NCBI GenBank assembly: GCA_964409245.1
Contig: CAYPCQ010000029.1
Location: 1 to 64,000, forward strand
DNA from: CAIMWS01 sp964409245
Lineage (GTDB): Bacteria; Verrucomicrobiota; Verrucomicrobiia; Limisphaerales; UBA1319
Reading direction: 5' to 3'
DNA: 64,000 bases
Of this stretch, positions 32,246 through 40,159 are shown in pieces; within the stretch, counting starts at the first letter, position 1; every line of letters begins with the position of its first letter. The translations under genes were made by a program, and so were the position numbers. The notes under the pieces were generated by a model, which made no database searches, was not told the origin of the DNA, and saw only the letters and a program-made list of their open reading frames with translations.

Positions 32246-35200
32246 CTAAAGCTTTCGCCATTTGCCGTCCAGGCCGAGGACGAGGAGGGACACCTTCCCT
32301 CCGGACCAGGCTTCCCGGGCAACATAAATGAGCTGGATGTTGGCGGCGGCCAGTTCGCTGGCTTGTTTTTGCGGCAAGCCAGGTTCCAGTCGCGGCTCGA
32401 AAACATACCAGGCATAGCGGTATTTGTGGCCGGCGGCGGCGGATTGGGAATAATACCCGCGCAATTCCAAAGGCTCGGCCGTCAAGCCCGTGATCTGGCT
32501 ATGCATCCAGGGCGGGTAATAAGCGGGATAGGTGCCCCATAAATTCAAATCCACCCCGAGGAGCGATTGCGACTCATCCGCGGGGGAGAGGAACGCCACG
32601 GAAAATTTGATTCCGGCCGGATTGCTGAAAGTCTCCGGAGTTCCCTCCCGCAGGCTGTCCAGGCTGGGGCAGGCAACCAGCTGGACCCCCTCGCTGGAGG
32701 TGCTGAGGCCTTGTTCCTGCCAATCAATGCCGGGCTGGGGAGTGGCATAGGTCACCATCAGCCATTTCCGCAGGGCGGCCTGGGGATAAAAGGGGACCGC
32801 GGAGGAGCCGGTGTCGGGCAAAATGGAAAGGAGCTGATACTGGCGCTGCTGGCTTCCGGCGCCCACGCTCCAGCGGTCTTCCATGATCCATCCCTTGCGG
32901 TCATCGGAAGACAGGGAATGGGCGGCCCCGGGCCAGGCGCTCATCAGCCCGGACAAGACCTGGGTATTCGTGCCATCGGGCCAATCCAGCCGCGCCTGGG
33001 TATAGAGGCAGCGCGCGAGGTTGTTGGAGCTTAGAATGAGGTTGCCGGATTCGAGCGTCAGGAATCCTTTGAGCCGGTGGTTGGCCATGACGTCGGATCC
33101 CTCCTGCTGGAAAACCCAATACCGGGTTGGCTCGTTCAGAAGATACCGTTGAGCTGGATCCGTACCCGGGGACGGCAACGGACGCACTTGCTTGATGATC
33201 AGCTGCCCCGGCTTCAGCTTTTTGTATTCGAGATCCAAAACCAAGTCCGAGGCGCGATTGGTCAGGAGCGCCTGGTAGGCGTGGAAGGCTTGGAACAATT
33301 TCTGGCTGAGGGTTGTGTAATCGGTCTGCCAGGTCATCACCTGGCTGCCCAGCGGCACCAGGCTGGAGGATTGGATAAGGTTGGGGCCGCCATTTTCGGC
33401 ATATTCCACGATCTCGGGCCGGGCGTTGCCCTCGGGATTGGTCACGGACACGGCCCCGGCCTGGGTCACGAGTTTAGCCACCGCTTGCACCTGGCCGAAA
33501 AGCTGGGTCTTGAGGCTCACCGTGGCCACCCCGTTAGCCAATTCCTGGTCGTCCGGGGCCGAGTAATGGACCAGCAAGGCCATGCCCACCTGGCTTTCAT
33601 CGATGCCATGCCGCAAGCGCTCCAGGAAGGCGTTGTCGTTATAGAAGCTGGCATACACTTTCTGCATGGCGCGGAACACCCCCCGTTCCTCAGGCTCGGT
33701 GGGATCGCCGTGCGAGGGGCCGATGGTGTCGCCGTCCAGGTCATCGGCCAGGCAGCCGCTGAAGCTGTCGTAGAGCCCGGCGGCGCTGAAGGTGGCATTG
33801 TCCTCCGCATTGCTGGAGCTGCGGAACCGGATGTTTTTATCCGGGTCAAAGCCGGAGAGGGCGTTGGTGATCGCCGCCTTTTGGGCCGGGTTGAAGGTGG
33901 CTGTCCGGGTGATCAGCTGGCGGATTTCGGCCAGGCGCGCCTGCACCGCCGCCATGTCCGGCGGATAGGCATAGCCGGCCAGGCGGGTGTTGATCTCCGC
34001 CCGCAGGCTTTTCCCGCCGGGCAGGGTCTGATCCAGGAAATCGTCCCAGAGATCGAAGGAGAACGCGATGGCTTCCGGGCAATTCGCCGGCACGGTGCGG
34101 CGCAGGATGCCATATTGGGAGGCCTTGCCGCCGAAAAACCGGATGTCCTGCAAGCCCAGCTGATCCGTGGAAGCACTCCAGGCGCCGTAGCGGGCTTTGG
34201 GTTGGAGATCCGGCTTGGCCGGTTGCTTGAGCGCCAGGAGCTGGCTGCGGAATCCGGCCTCCAGAAAGCCTTCGGTTTTTATGATCGTGATGAATGGCGC
34301 GTCTGAATGAAAGCCGGCTTGCAGCACCACTTCCACCCCGTCCAGCTGGGCCAGGCGGGCCTGGGTGGCGGCGGTGGCGGCATAAGCGAAAGGAATCCCA
34401 TAGGCCCCCGCCAGGATGGCCACGTGCGAATTGGGGGTCGCCGCGGCGGTGCTCACGATGCCCGCCACAAACGGAACCTCGGCGGGCACGCCATCGGTCA
34501 CCAGGATATCCTGGGGCGCCAAACGCCCCTGCGCATAAGCGGCCTGAATCTGGGCCGCGGGAATAAAACGCAGCCGGCCCAGCGCCCAGCCGGCCGCATA
34601 CACCTGATCCCCTGCCAGCCAGCGGTTGGGCGAGCCCAGGCGGATGCCGCTGCCGGCCAGGAACGCTTCATCCATGGCGGCCACCTCGCTTTGCTCATAC
34701 GTTGGGAAATAGAACGCGGCCGCGCCCGGGGCGGCCACCACCGTGGAGCGCACCAGGTCGAAGTAACGGGCCACCATTTCGCGCGGATAGGGATCGCGCC
34801 CGGCAAATTGGATGCCGTATTCCCGAGTATTGCTGTCGGGCGCAAACAGCACGGTTCCCAGCAAGACCTGCTGGTTGGTGCGGTAGAGCGACAGCCGGTC
34901 GAACGTGGCGCGGTCCATGCCCAGGAAAGGCTGGAGCCGGGCGCGGGCAAAATCATGATGGAGCACGTATTTCTGGCTGTCCTGGAAAAAGACGCGCTGC
35001 GGCTGGCCCAGCAGGATGGCGAACTTGATCCAGCGCAGGGAGCCGCCGGCCGCGCTGGCCTGGGTGGCGGCCAGCAGGTCGTCCGGGAACCAAGCCTGGT
35101 TTTTCCAATCGTTGGTGCTGCCCGCCGGGAAGGCGGAAAACCGGTAAAACCGGCGCTCCGAACCGGCGGCCGCCGGATCCAGGTAATCAAAGGCCTGGCT

Positions 35201-35467
35201 GGCGAATTTAACGCTCCAGGTTTGCGGGTCCAGCACCCGCGAATCCAGGACCGCAATCGGCTCCCAGCGCTGGAGGTCCAGCGAGGCTTGGAGCGAAAAA
35301 ATCCGGTTGGAGGCGCCCTGGCCCCGCAGCTGGACCCCGCCATTGGTTTGCGGCGCCACCCCGGTGAACTGCGTCTGGCTGCGCCCAGCGGGCGCGAGGA
35401 CGCACACCAGCCATGCCATCAACATCCGGCCCGGCAAAAGCAATTTCCAACAATTATTCATATCCAT
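32246..35467 (-). CDS. Secreted PEP/pyruvate-binding (ATP-grasp) protein, glucan water dikinase-like order
   Basis: 1073 residues with an N-terminal signal (LMAWLVCVLAPAGRS). A beta module ends in RRFYRFSAF. Residues of about 300-385 resemble the swivelling phosphohistidine domain (ILVTDGVPAEVPF, then TPNSHVAILAGAYGIP with His348). Residues 440-745 match the PPDK/PEP-synthase ATP-binding domain: FFGGKASQYGIL, FRSSSNAEDNATFSAAGLYD, and the closing LIIKQVRPLP. Histidine domain before ATP-grasp is the order in plant glucan water dikinase, which phosphorylates starch, rather than in PEP synthase. A C-terminal region of about 300 residues is unassigned. ATP is scarce outside the cell, so either it works on an unusual donor or the domains are re-used for binding. 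Confidence 0.85.
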   Translation of the reverse strand: MDMNNCWKLLLPGRMLMAWLVCVLAPAGRSQTQFTGVAPQTNGGVQLRGQGASNRIFSLQASLDLQRWEPIAVLDSRVLDPQTWSVKFASQAFDYLDPAAAGSERRFYRFSAFPAGSTNDWKNQAWFPDDLLAATQASAAGGSLRWIKFAILLGQPQRVFFQDSQKYVLHHDFARARLQPFLGMDRATFDRLSLYRTNQQVLLGTVLFAPDSNTREYGIQFAGRDPYPREMVARYFDLVRSTVVAAPGAAAFYFPTYEQSEVAAMDEAFLAGSGIRLGSPNRWLAGDQVYAAGWALGRLRFIPAAQIQAAYAQGRLAPQDILVTDGVPAEVPFVAGIVSTAAATPNSHVAILAGAYGIPFAYAATAATQARLAQLDGVEVVLQAGFHSDAPFITIIKTEGFLEAGFRSQLLALKQPAKPDLQPKARYGAWSASTDQLGLQDIRFFGGKASQYGILRRTVPANCPEAIAFSFDLWDDFLDQTLPGGKSLRAEINTRLAGYAYPPDMAAVQARLAEIRQLITRTATFNPAQKAAITNALSGFDPDKNIRFRSSSNAEDNATFSAAGLYDSFSGCLADDLDGDTIGPSHGDPTEPEERGVFRAMQKVYASFYNDNAFLERLRHGIDESQVGMALLVHYSAPDDQELANGVATVSLKTQLFGQVQAVAKLVTQAGAVSVTNPEGNARPEIVEYAENGGPNLIQSSSLVPLGSQVMTWQTDYTTLSQKLFQAFHAYQALLTNRASDLVLDLEYKKLKPGQLIIKQVRPLPSPGTDPAQRYLLNEPTRYWVFQQEGSDVMANHRLKGFLTLESGNLILSSNNLARCLYTQARLDWPDGTNTQVLSGLMSAWPGAAHSLSSDDRKGWIMEDRWSVGAGSQQRQYQLLSILPDTGSSAVPFYPQAALRKWLMVTYATPQPGIDWQEQGLSTSSEGVQLVACPSLDSLREGTPETFSNPAGIKFSVAFLSPADESQSLLGVDLNLWGTYPAYYPPWMHSQITGLTAEPLELRGYYSQSAAAGHKYRYAWYVFEPRLEPGLPQKQASELAAANIQLIYVAREAWSGGKVSLLVLGLDGKWRKL

Positions 35468-35567
35468 CGTTCCCCATTGAACCTCAAGAATCTGGCCAAA
35501 CCCGCGGCTGGCAGCAACTAAAAATCCACGCTGGTCCGGGTCCGGAAGCCTGGCGGCCCGGCGGCGG

Positions 35568-36764
35568 CTATCCTTTAAAAAACAGGACCAAGGCGAGGGC
35601 GCACGCCAGAGTCAGCGCGCAGGGCACCAGGAAGATCCGCCGCCACTGGAATTGTTCTCCCGTTTTGCAGCGGTCCATGACAGTGCCGGCAAACTGCGTG
35701 CCGAGCAGCAGGCCCAAGCCCATGGTGGCCATGGTCAGCAACGCCTGGGCGGAGCTGCGGATGGCCTCGGGAGCGGCGGAATTCACGTAAATCTGGCCGC
35801 CGATGATGAACAGCAGATAGGCGATGCCATGCAAGCCCATCGCACTGACGATCAGCCACTTGGGCCGCTCCAAGGCGTAGATCAAATACATCGCCAGCCA
35901 GCACAGCACCCCGCATAGCAGCGTGAGCGTGAAGCCGAGTTTCAGCACGTAATTCAGCACCGCAAAGGTCGCAATCGTTTGGGCAATCTGGGCGACCGCC
36001 ATCACCGCCGGCACATTCTTGCTATCGACCCCGATGTCGCTGAGAAAACGGGCCGTCCCAAGATAATAAAACTGCAGCTGGGTGGTCATCACCAGGGAAA
36101 TGATCATGAAGATCAGGAATCCCGAATGCCCCAGCATTTTCAAGGCCTGGAGGAAGGGCCAGATCTCACCGGCGGCCCCGGCCGGCGGGGTATGGGGCAC
36201 CCAGGCCAGACAGAAAATCCCGGTCAGGATCGACAAGCCCGCCGCAAATTTCAAACAGTCGCTGCCCTCGCCGCTGCCTTTCCGGCGCCGCCAGGCGGTC
36301 AACAGCAGGCCGATGAGCACCCACCCCACGGGGGCCCAGAAAAAAATGTTCGCGGAGGCTTTGTTCACCGCGGCATTGCCGTCGCAAACCCTGGCCAATT
36401 GGGCAAACATCAAGGAATTCACCAGCGGGATCGTGGGCGCGTAGCAGAGGGCATACAGCCCCATCGTCAGGAATAAAGAGCGGAAGGTTTTCCGGCGGGC
36501 GGCCAGCATCAACACGACACCACCCAGGAGATGGGCGATGCCCAGAAACCATTCGATGGCCAGCCACCGGTCGGTTAAATGCCCGGCGATGAGCGGCGAA
36601 AGGAGGCACGCCAGGGGGATCGTGCCGTAAATCCAGCCCGTTTGTTTGCCGCTCAGTTTCAAGGGGCCCAGCAACCGTGCCGCCAGCACCGGCGACCACG
36701 CCCCCCAGATGGCATACTCCAGAAACATCAGGGCACTTAAAAGGAAGTTTAATTTAAAATCCAT
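35568..36764 (-). CDS. MFS transporter, nucleoside:H+ symporter type
   Basis: 398 residues from the ATG at 36762-36764 (MDFKLNFLLSALMFLEYAIW); another ATG four codons upstream is possible. Twelve hydrophobic helices are visible. The signature FLEYAIWGAWSPVLAARLL, the TGWIYGTIPLACLLSPLIAG helix and the late APEAIRSSAQALLTMATMGL fit the NupG/XapB nucleoside:proton symporter family, which imports nucleosides in Escherichia coli. In this phylum the family is widespread and the true substrates are mostly unknown; a sugar or nucleoside is plausible. It is 100 bp upstream of the secreted dikinase-like gene on the same strand, so cotranscription is possible. Confidence 0.88.
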   Translation of the reverse strand: MDFKLNFLLSALMFLEYAIWGAWSPVLAARLLGPLKLSGKQTGWIYGTIPLACLLSPLIAGHLTDRWLAIEWFLGIAHLLGGVVLMLAARRKTFRSLFLTMGLYALCYAPTIPLVNSLMFAQLARVCDGNAAVNKASANIFFWAPVGWVLIGLLLTAWRRRKGSGEGSDCLKFAAGLSILTGIFCLAWVPHTPPAGAAGEIWPFLQALKMLGHSGFLIFMIISLVMTTQLQFYYLGTARFLSDIGVDSKNVPAVMAVAQIAQTIATFAVLNYVLKLGFTLTLLCGVLCWLAMYLIYALERPKWLIVSAMGLHGIAYLLFIIGGQIYVNSAAPEAIRSSAQALLTMATMGLGLLLGTQFAGTVMDRCKTGEQFQWRRIFLVPCALTLACALALVLFFKG

Positions 36765-37006
36765 AAACAGCACCATTCCCGTTCACGAGAGCGAAACGAG
36801 CCTTTTGCGGAGGATCGGGTTCATTGCCGGGCATTGTGGGATTTAACCGGGCGGAAGTCCAGCTTGAAGGCGATCCCCCATCGTGGCCCAATAAAATTGA
36901 GGGCTACGGGTGGCCTTAGGCGCGCGGTGGGGAGGCACGGCCAATGGGGATCAGCAAAAATTTTTGCCTGTCATCCCTTCCGGGCGCCTGCCATTCTCAA
37001 GCGGCA

Positions 37007-39727
37007 ATGAAAAGCGTGATCCCGCAGCTGGCCCTGGCGGCGGTGAGCATGGTGGCCGCGTTGTGCACCTGCCCCGCCGATCCTCCCGCGTCCCCATCCC
37101 CGTCCGCTCCGGCTCGTGCCAACTACGCGCGGCCCTTTGAGCCGCCAACGCGCCCGGCGCTCCTCCCGCTGCCGCCGGGGGCGATCGAACCCGGCGGCTG
37201 GCTGCGCGACTGGTGCCTGGCCGCCCGGGACGGCTACACCGGCCACCTGGACGAATATGACGACGAGTTCAAGCGGGCCTGGGCCCCGGACCACCAGATG
37301 ACCGGCGAAGGCCTCCTCTGGTACAAGGGCGCCTGGCCCTATGAAGGGGGCGGTTACTGGTTTGACGGGCTGGCCCGCCTGGGCTTTGCCCTGCATGACG
37401 ACGCGCTGCTGAAACAGGCGGAAAAACGGCTCCACGCGGTGGCCGATCACCAGAACACCACCGGCCTGCTTTTCCTGTGGTGGCTCGACCGCAGCAATCC
37501 CAGCGACCGGAAAGCGGTCACGGCCGCCCTGGAAGGCTGGCCGCTCTGGGCCTGCGGCCTGCTGGGGCGCGCCATGACCGGCTATTACGCGGGATCGGGT
37601 GATAAACAGATCCTGGAGGCGCTGGTGAAAGCGTATGGATCAGATCCGGACTGCCTGCGGTCGATCACGGGCAGCCTGTCGAACCCGTGGCCGGCTTACG
37701 ACACCTATTCGTGGACGGGGAACCGGGGCATCGCCGCGGCGCTGGACGCCATGTTCCAGGAGGAGCGGGCCGGGCTTTTGCCCAATCTGAACCGCTACCG
37801 CACGGCGCCGGATCTGAAGCCGGGGGCCACGGTGGACAACGCCCACGTGGTGGAATTCATCGAGAGCACCACCCCCTGGGCCGTGGGCTACCTGTGGACC
37901 GGCAACCGGCGTTACCTGGAGGCGGCCATCGGCTGGCACGACCTGCTGGAGCGGGTGGCCATGCAGCCGCACGGCGTGCCGGCAGCCGACGAGTGGTATG
38001 GCCCCACGGGCGCGTTCCGGGGCAGCGAGACCTGCGATGTGGCGGGGTATGTGTGGAGCCAGGCCTGCCTGCTGTCCGTGACGGGTGAAGGCCGGATGGC
38101 GGACCGGCTCGAGCGGGCCTTCTTCAACGCGGGTCCGGCCACGGTGTCGCGCGATTTCAAGACGCACCTCTATTTCCAAAGCCCGAACCGGTTCGCCAGC
38201 CTCTCGCCAAATTTTCCCCACGGGCCCATGGCCGCCGGCGGCGCCTACCAGCGCAAGCATTCGCCGCTCTGCTGCACGGCCGCGCTCAACCGCATTGTGC
38301 CCTGGTTCGCCACCCACCTCTGGATGGCCACCTACGACAACGGCCTGGCGGCCACCTGCTACAGCCCGTGCCAGGTCACGGCGCTGGTGGCGGACCGGGT
38401 GCCGGTGGTCATCACCTGCCAAACCGATTATCCGTTCAACGAGCTCATTGACATGGCCGTCCAGCCCGCGCGGGCGGCGGCCTTCCCGCTGGACTTCCAC
38501 ATTCCCGGCTGGTGCGCGGCCCCCACCCTGACCGTGAATGGCGCCGCCACCGCGGTGGAGCCAAACGCCCGGGGCTTTGCCCGCGTCAGCCGCACCTGGA
38601 AACCGGGCGACACCGTCCGGCTGCGCCTGCCGATGACCGCCCGTGTGGAACGGGGACGGGATGCCGCCTCGGGGCCGCCGTACGACGGCGCGCACCGCGT
38701 CACCAAAACCAGCATCCCGGAGGCGGGCAGCACCCGGGGGGTGCCCTATGCCGCGGTTTCGTATGGCCCGCTGCTCTTCGCCCTGCCCATCCCCGACACT
38801 GCGGACGCCAACACGCCCGATCCCGCCGCCCGCTGGAAATTCGCCCTGGACGCGCAAAACCCCGGCCTGGAAGTGGAGCGCACGGCCATGCCCGCCCGGT
38901 GGGATTGGCCGCTGGCAGCGCCGCTCCGGCTGCGCGCCAACGTCGTCGAGACCGCATGGAACCCGGACCCGCAGGCCCCCCGGCTGCCGCCCTGGCCGGC
39001 CACCCGTTCGAAACCCGTGGAAAAAGTGGCGCTCGTTCCGTATGGCTGCACCAAGTTCCGGATTTCCATGCTGCCCGTCACAGCCGGGCCGGAGATCCAG
39101 CCCGCCGCCATCCGCCGGATTCTTTTCCTCGGCAACAGCATCACCCTGCATGGCCCCAAGGCGGATATCGGCTGGGCCGGGAACTGGGGCATGGCGGCCA
39201 GCTCGGAGGACAAGGATTACGTCCACCTCGTCACCGCGGCGCTCGCCCGGCACACCGGCTCCCAGCCGGAGATCCGGGTGAGGAATATCGCCGATTTTGA
39301 ACGCAACTACGCGGCTTATGACGTGGACCTGCACCTGCGGGATTGCTTCGCCTTCGATCCCGACCTGGTGGTCCTGGCCATCGGCGAGAACGTGCCCGTG
39401 CTGGAATCCGGGGATGCCCGGGCGCAATTCAAGGCCGGCGTGGCGGGCATCCTGCGCGCCGCCCTGGCCCGGCGCCACCCGCTGGTGGTCGTGCGCAGCT
39501 GCTTCTGGGCGGATGCCGCCAAGGACGAAGCGCTCCGGCAGGCGTGCCAGGAAGCGGACGCCCTGTTCGTCGAGGCCGGCCCGCTCGGGCGCGAGGCCGC
39601 CAACGCCGCCCGCGCGGAACGCTCCTTCACCCACGAAGGGGTTGCGGCCCACCCGGGCGACCGGGGCATGGCCGCCCTGGCCGAGGCCATCGTCCAGGCC
39701 ATCCTGCAGCGCACCGCGAGCCATTAG
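37007..39727 (+). CDS. Secreted GH127-like hydrolase fused to an SGNH/GDSL hydrolase
   Basis: 906 residues from the ATG at 37007, which gives a signal peptide; an upstream in-frame ATG at 36944 gives a poorer N-terminus. Residues of about 50-640 resemble the GH127/GH146 beta-L-arabinofuranosidase group (DUF1680): an alpha/alpha barrel with the GSETCDVAGYVWSQACL glutamate-cysteine motif and the paired cysteines in SPLCCTAALNR, one of which is the expected nucleophile. Residues of about 700-906 form an SGNH hydrolase: ILFLGNSITLHG (block I serine), VVLAIGENVP (block III) and THEGVAAHPGDRGM (block V Asp/His region). The fusion could remove arabinose-type sugars and an ester group from one polysaccharide. 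Confidence 0.85.
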   Translation: MKSVIPQLALAAVSMVAALCTCPADPPASPSPSAPARANYARPFEPPTRPALLPLPPGAIEPGGWLRDWCLAARDGYTGHLDEYDDEFKRAWAPDHQMTGEGLLWYKGAWPYEGGGYWFDGLARLGFALHDDALLKQAEKRLHAVADHQNTTGLLFLWWLDRSNPSDRKAVTAALEGWPLWACGLLGRAMTGYYAGSGDKQILEALVKAYGSDPDCLRSITGSLSNPWPAYDTYSWTGNRGIAAALDAMFQEERAGLLPNLNRYRTAPDLKPGATVDNAHVVEFIESTTPWAVGYLWTGNRRYLEAAIGWHDLLERVAMQPHGVPAADEWYGPTGAFRGSETCDVAGYVWSQACLLSVTGEGRMADRLERAFFNAGPATVSRDFKTHLYFQSPNRFASLSPNFPHGPMAAGGAYQRKHSPLCCTAALNRIVPWFATHLWMATYDNGLAATCYSPCQVTALVADRVPVVITCQTDYPFNELIDMAVQPARAAAFPLDFHIPGWCAAPTLTVNGAATAVEPNARGFARVSRTWKPGDTVRLRLPMTARVERGRDAASGPPYDGAHRVTKTSIPEAGSTRGVPYAAVSYGPLLFALPIPDTADANTPDPAARWKFALDAQNPGLEVERTAMPARWDWPLAAPLRLRANVVETAWNPDPQAPRLPPWPATRSKPVEKVALVPYGCTKFRISMLPVTAGPEIQPAAIRRILFLGNSITLHGPKADIGWAGNWGMAASSEDKDYVHLVTAALARHTGSQPEIRVRNIADFERNYAAYDVDLHLRDCFAFDPDLVVLAIGENVPVLESGDARAQFKAGVAGILRAALARRHPLVVVRSCFWADAAKDEALRQACQEADALFVEAGPLGREAANAARAERSFTHEGVAAHPGDRGMAALAEAIVQAILQRTASH

Positions 39728-40159
39728 GAGCCGTGTAGCCGGTCGAAAACCATCCTGCAATGGGCCTCCGGGCATTCCCCCTTTTCGGAACCGGAATGGG
39801 GGATGTTTTGAACCTGCCACCCTTAAAAGGGGTGCGTCCTGCTGTTCCCCCGGCGATCCTCATCGCTACCGAGAGGAACCCCGGCGTTGTGTTTTTGCCT
39901 GGTTTGCCAAGGAAGGAAAGGGGAATGCGATGGCAATCAAGGCGCAAAATGGAAAGGGTCGGCGGGGTTATCCCGCCCTTTCAGGGCTGGAAAGAAAACA
40001 TTTCCGTTGACAATAACCAATGGCGATGCCATGTGCTGGATTAACGCCGCGCCTTTGGCGCTAAACACTGGCGCCTGAACGCCAGGGGGATTTTTCGCTC
40101 TCTTCCGCAGCCTGATCCTTGCTTGACCATGGGCAATGCTTTCTGGTCTGCTGCTGCCG
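39728..40159. other. 432-bp intergenic space with repeat R3 and a hairpin
   Basis: It separates two genes on the same strand. R3 lies at 39751-39813, and a hairpin GGCGGG-GTTAT-CCCGCC at 39961-39977 is followed by CTTTCAGGGCTGGAAAG, another inverted stretch. No gene was recognised. The region should also hold the promoter of the next gene. Confidence 0.55.
39751..39813 (+). repeat. Dispersed repeat R3, first copy (possible terminator)
   Basis: About 63 bp beginning 24 bp after the GH127-SGNH stop. It shares CATCCT-CAAT-GGCC, GCATTCCC, CGGAATGGGGGA and GTTTTGAAC with 48981-49043. The arms CATTCCCCC and GGGGGATG pair with one bulge and are followed by TTTTG, so it could end transcription. Confidence 0.6.
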
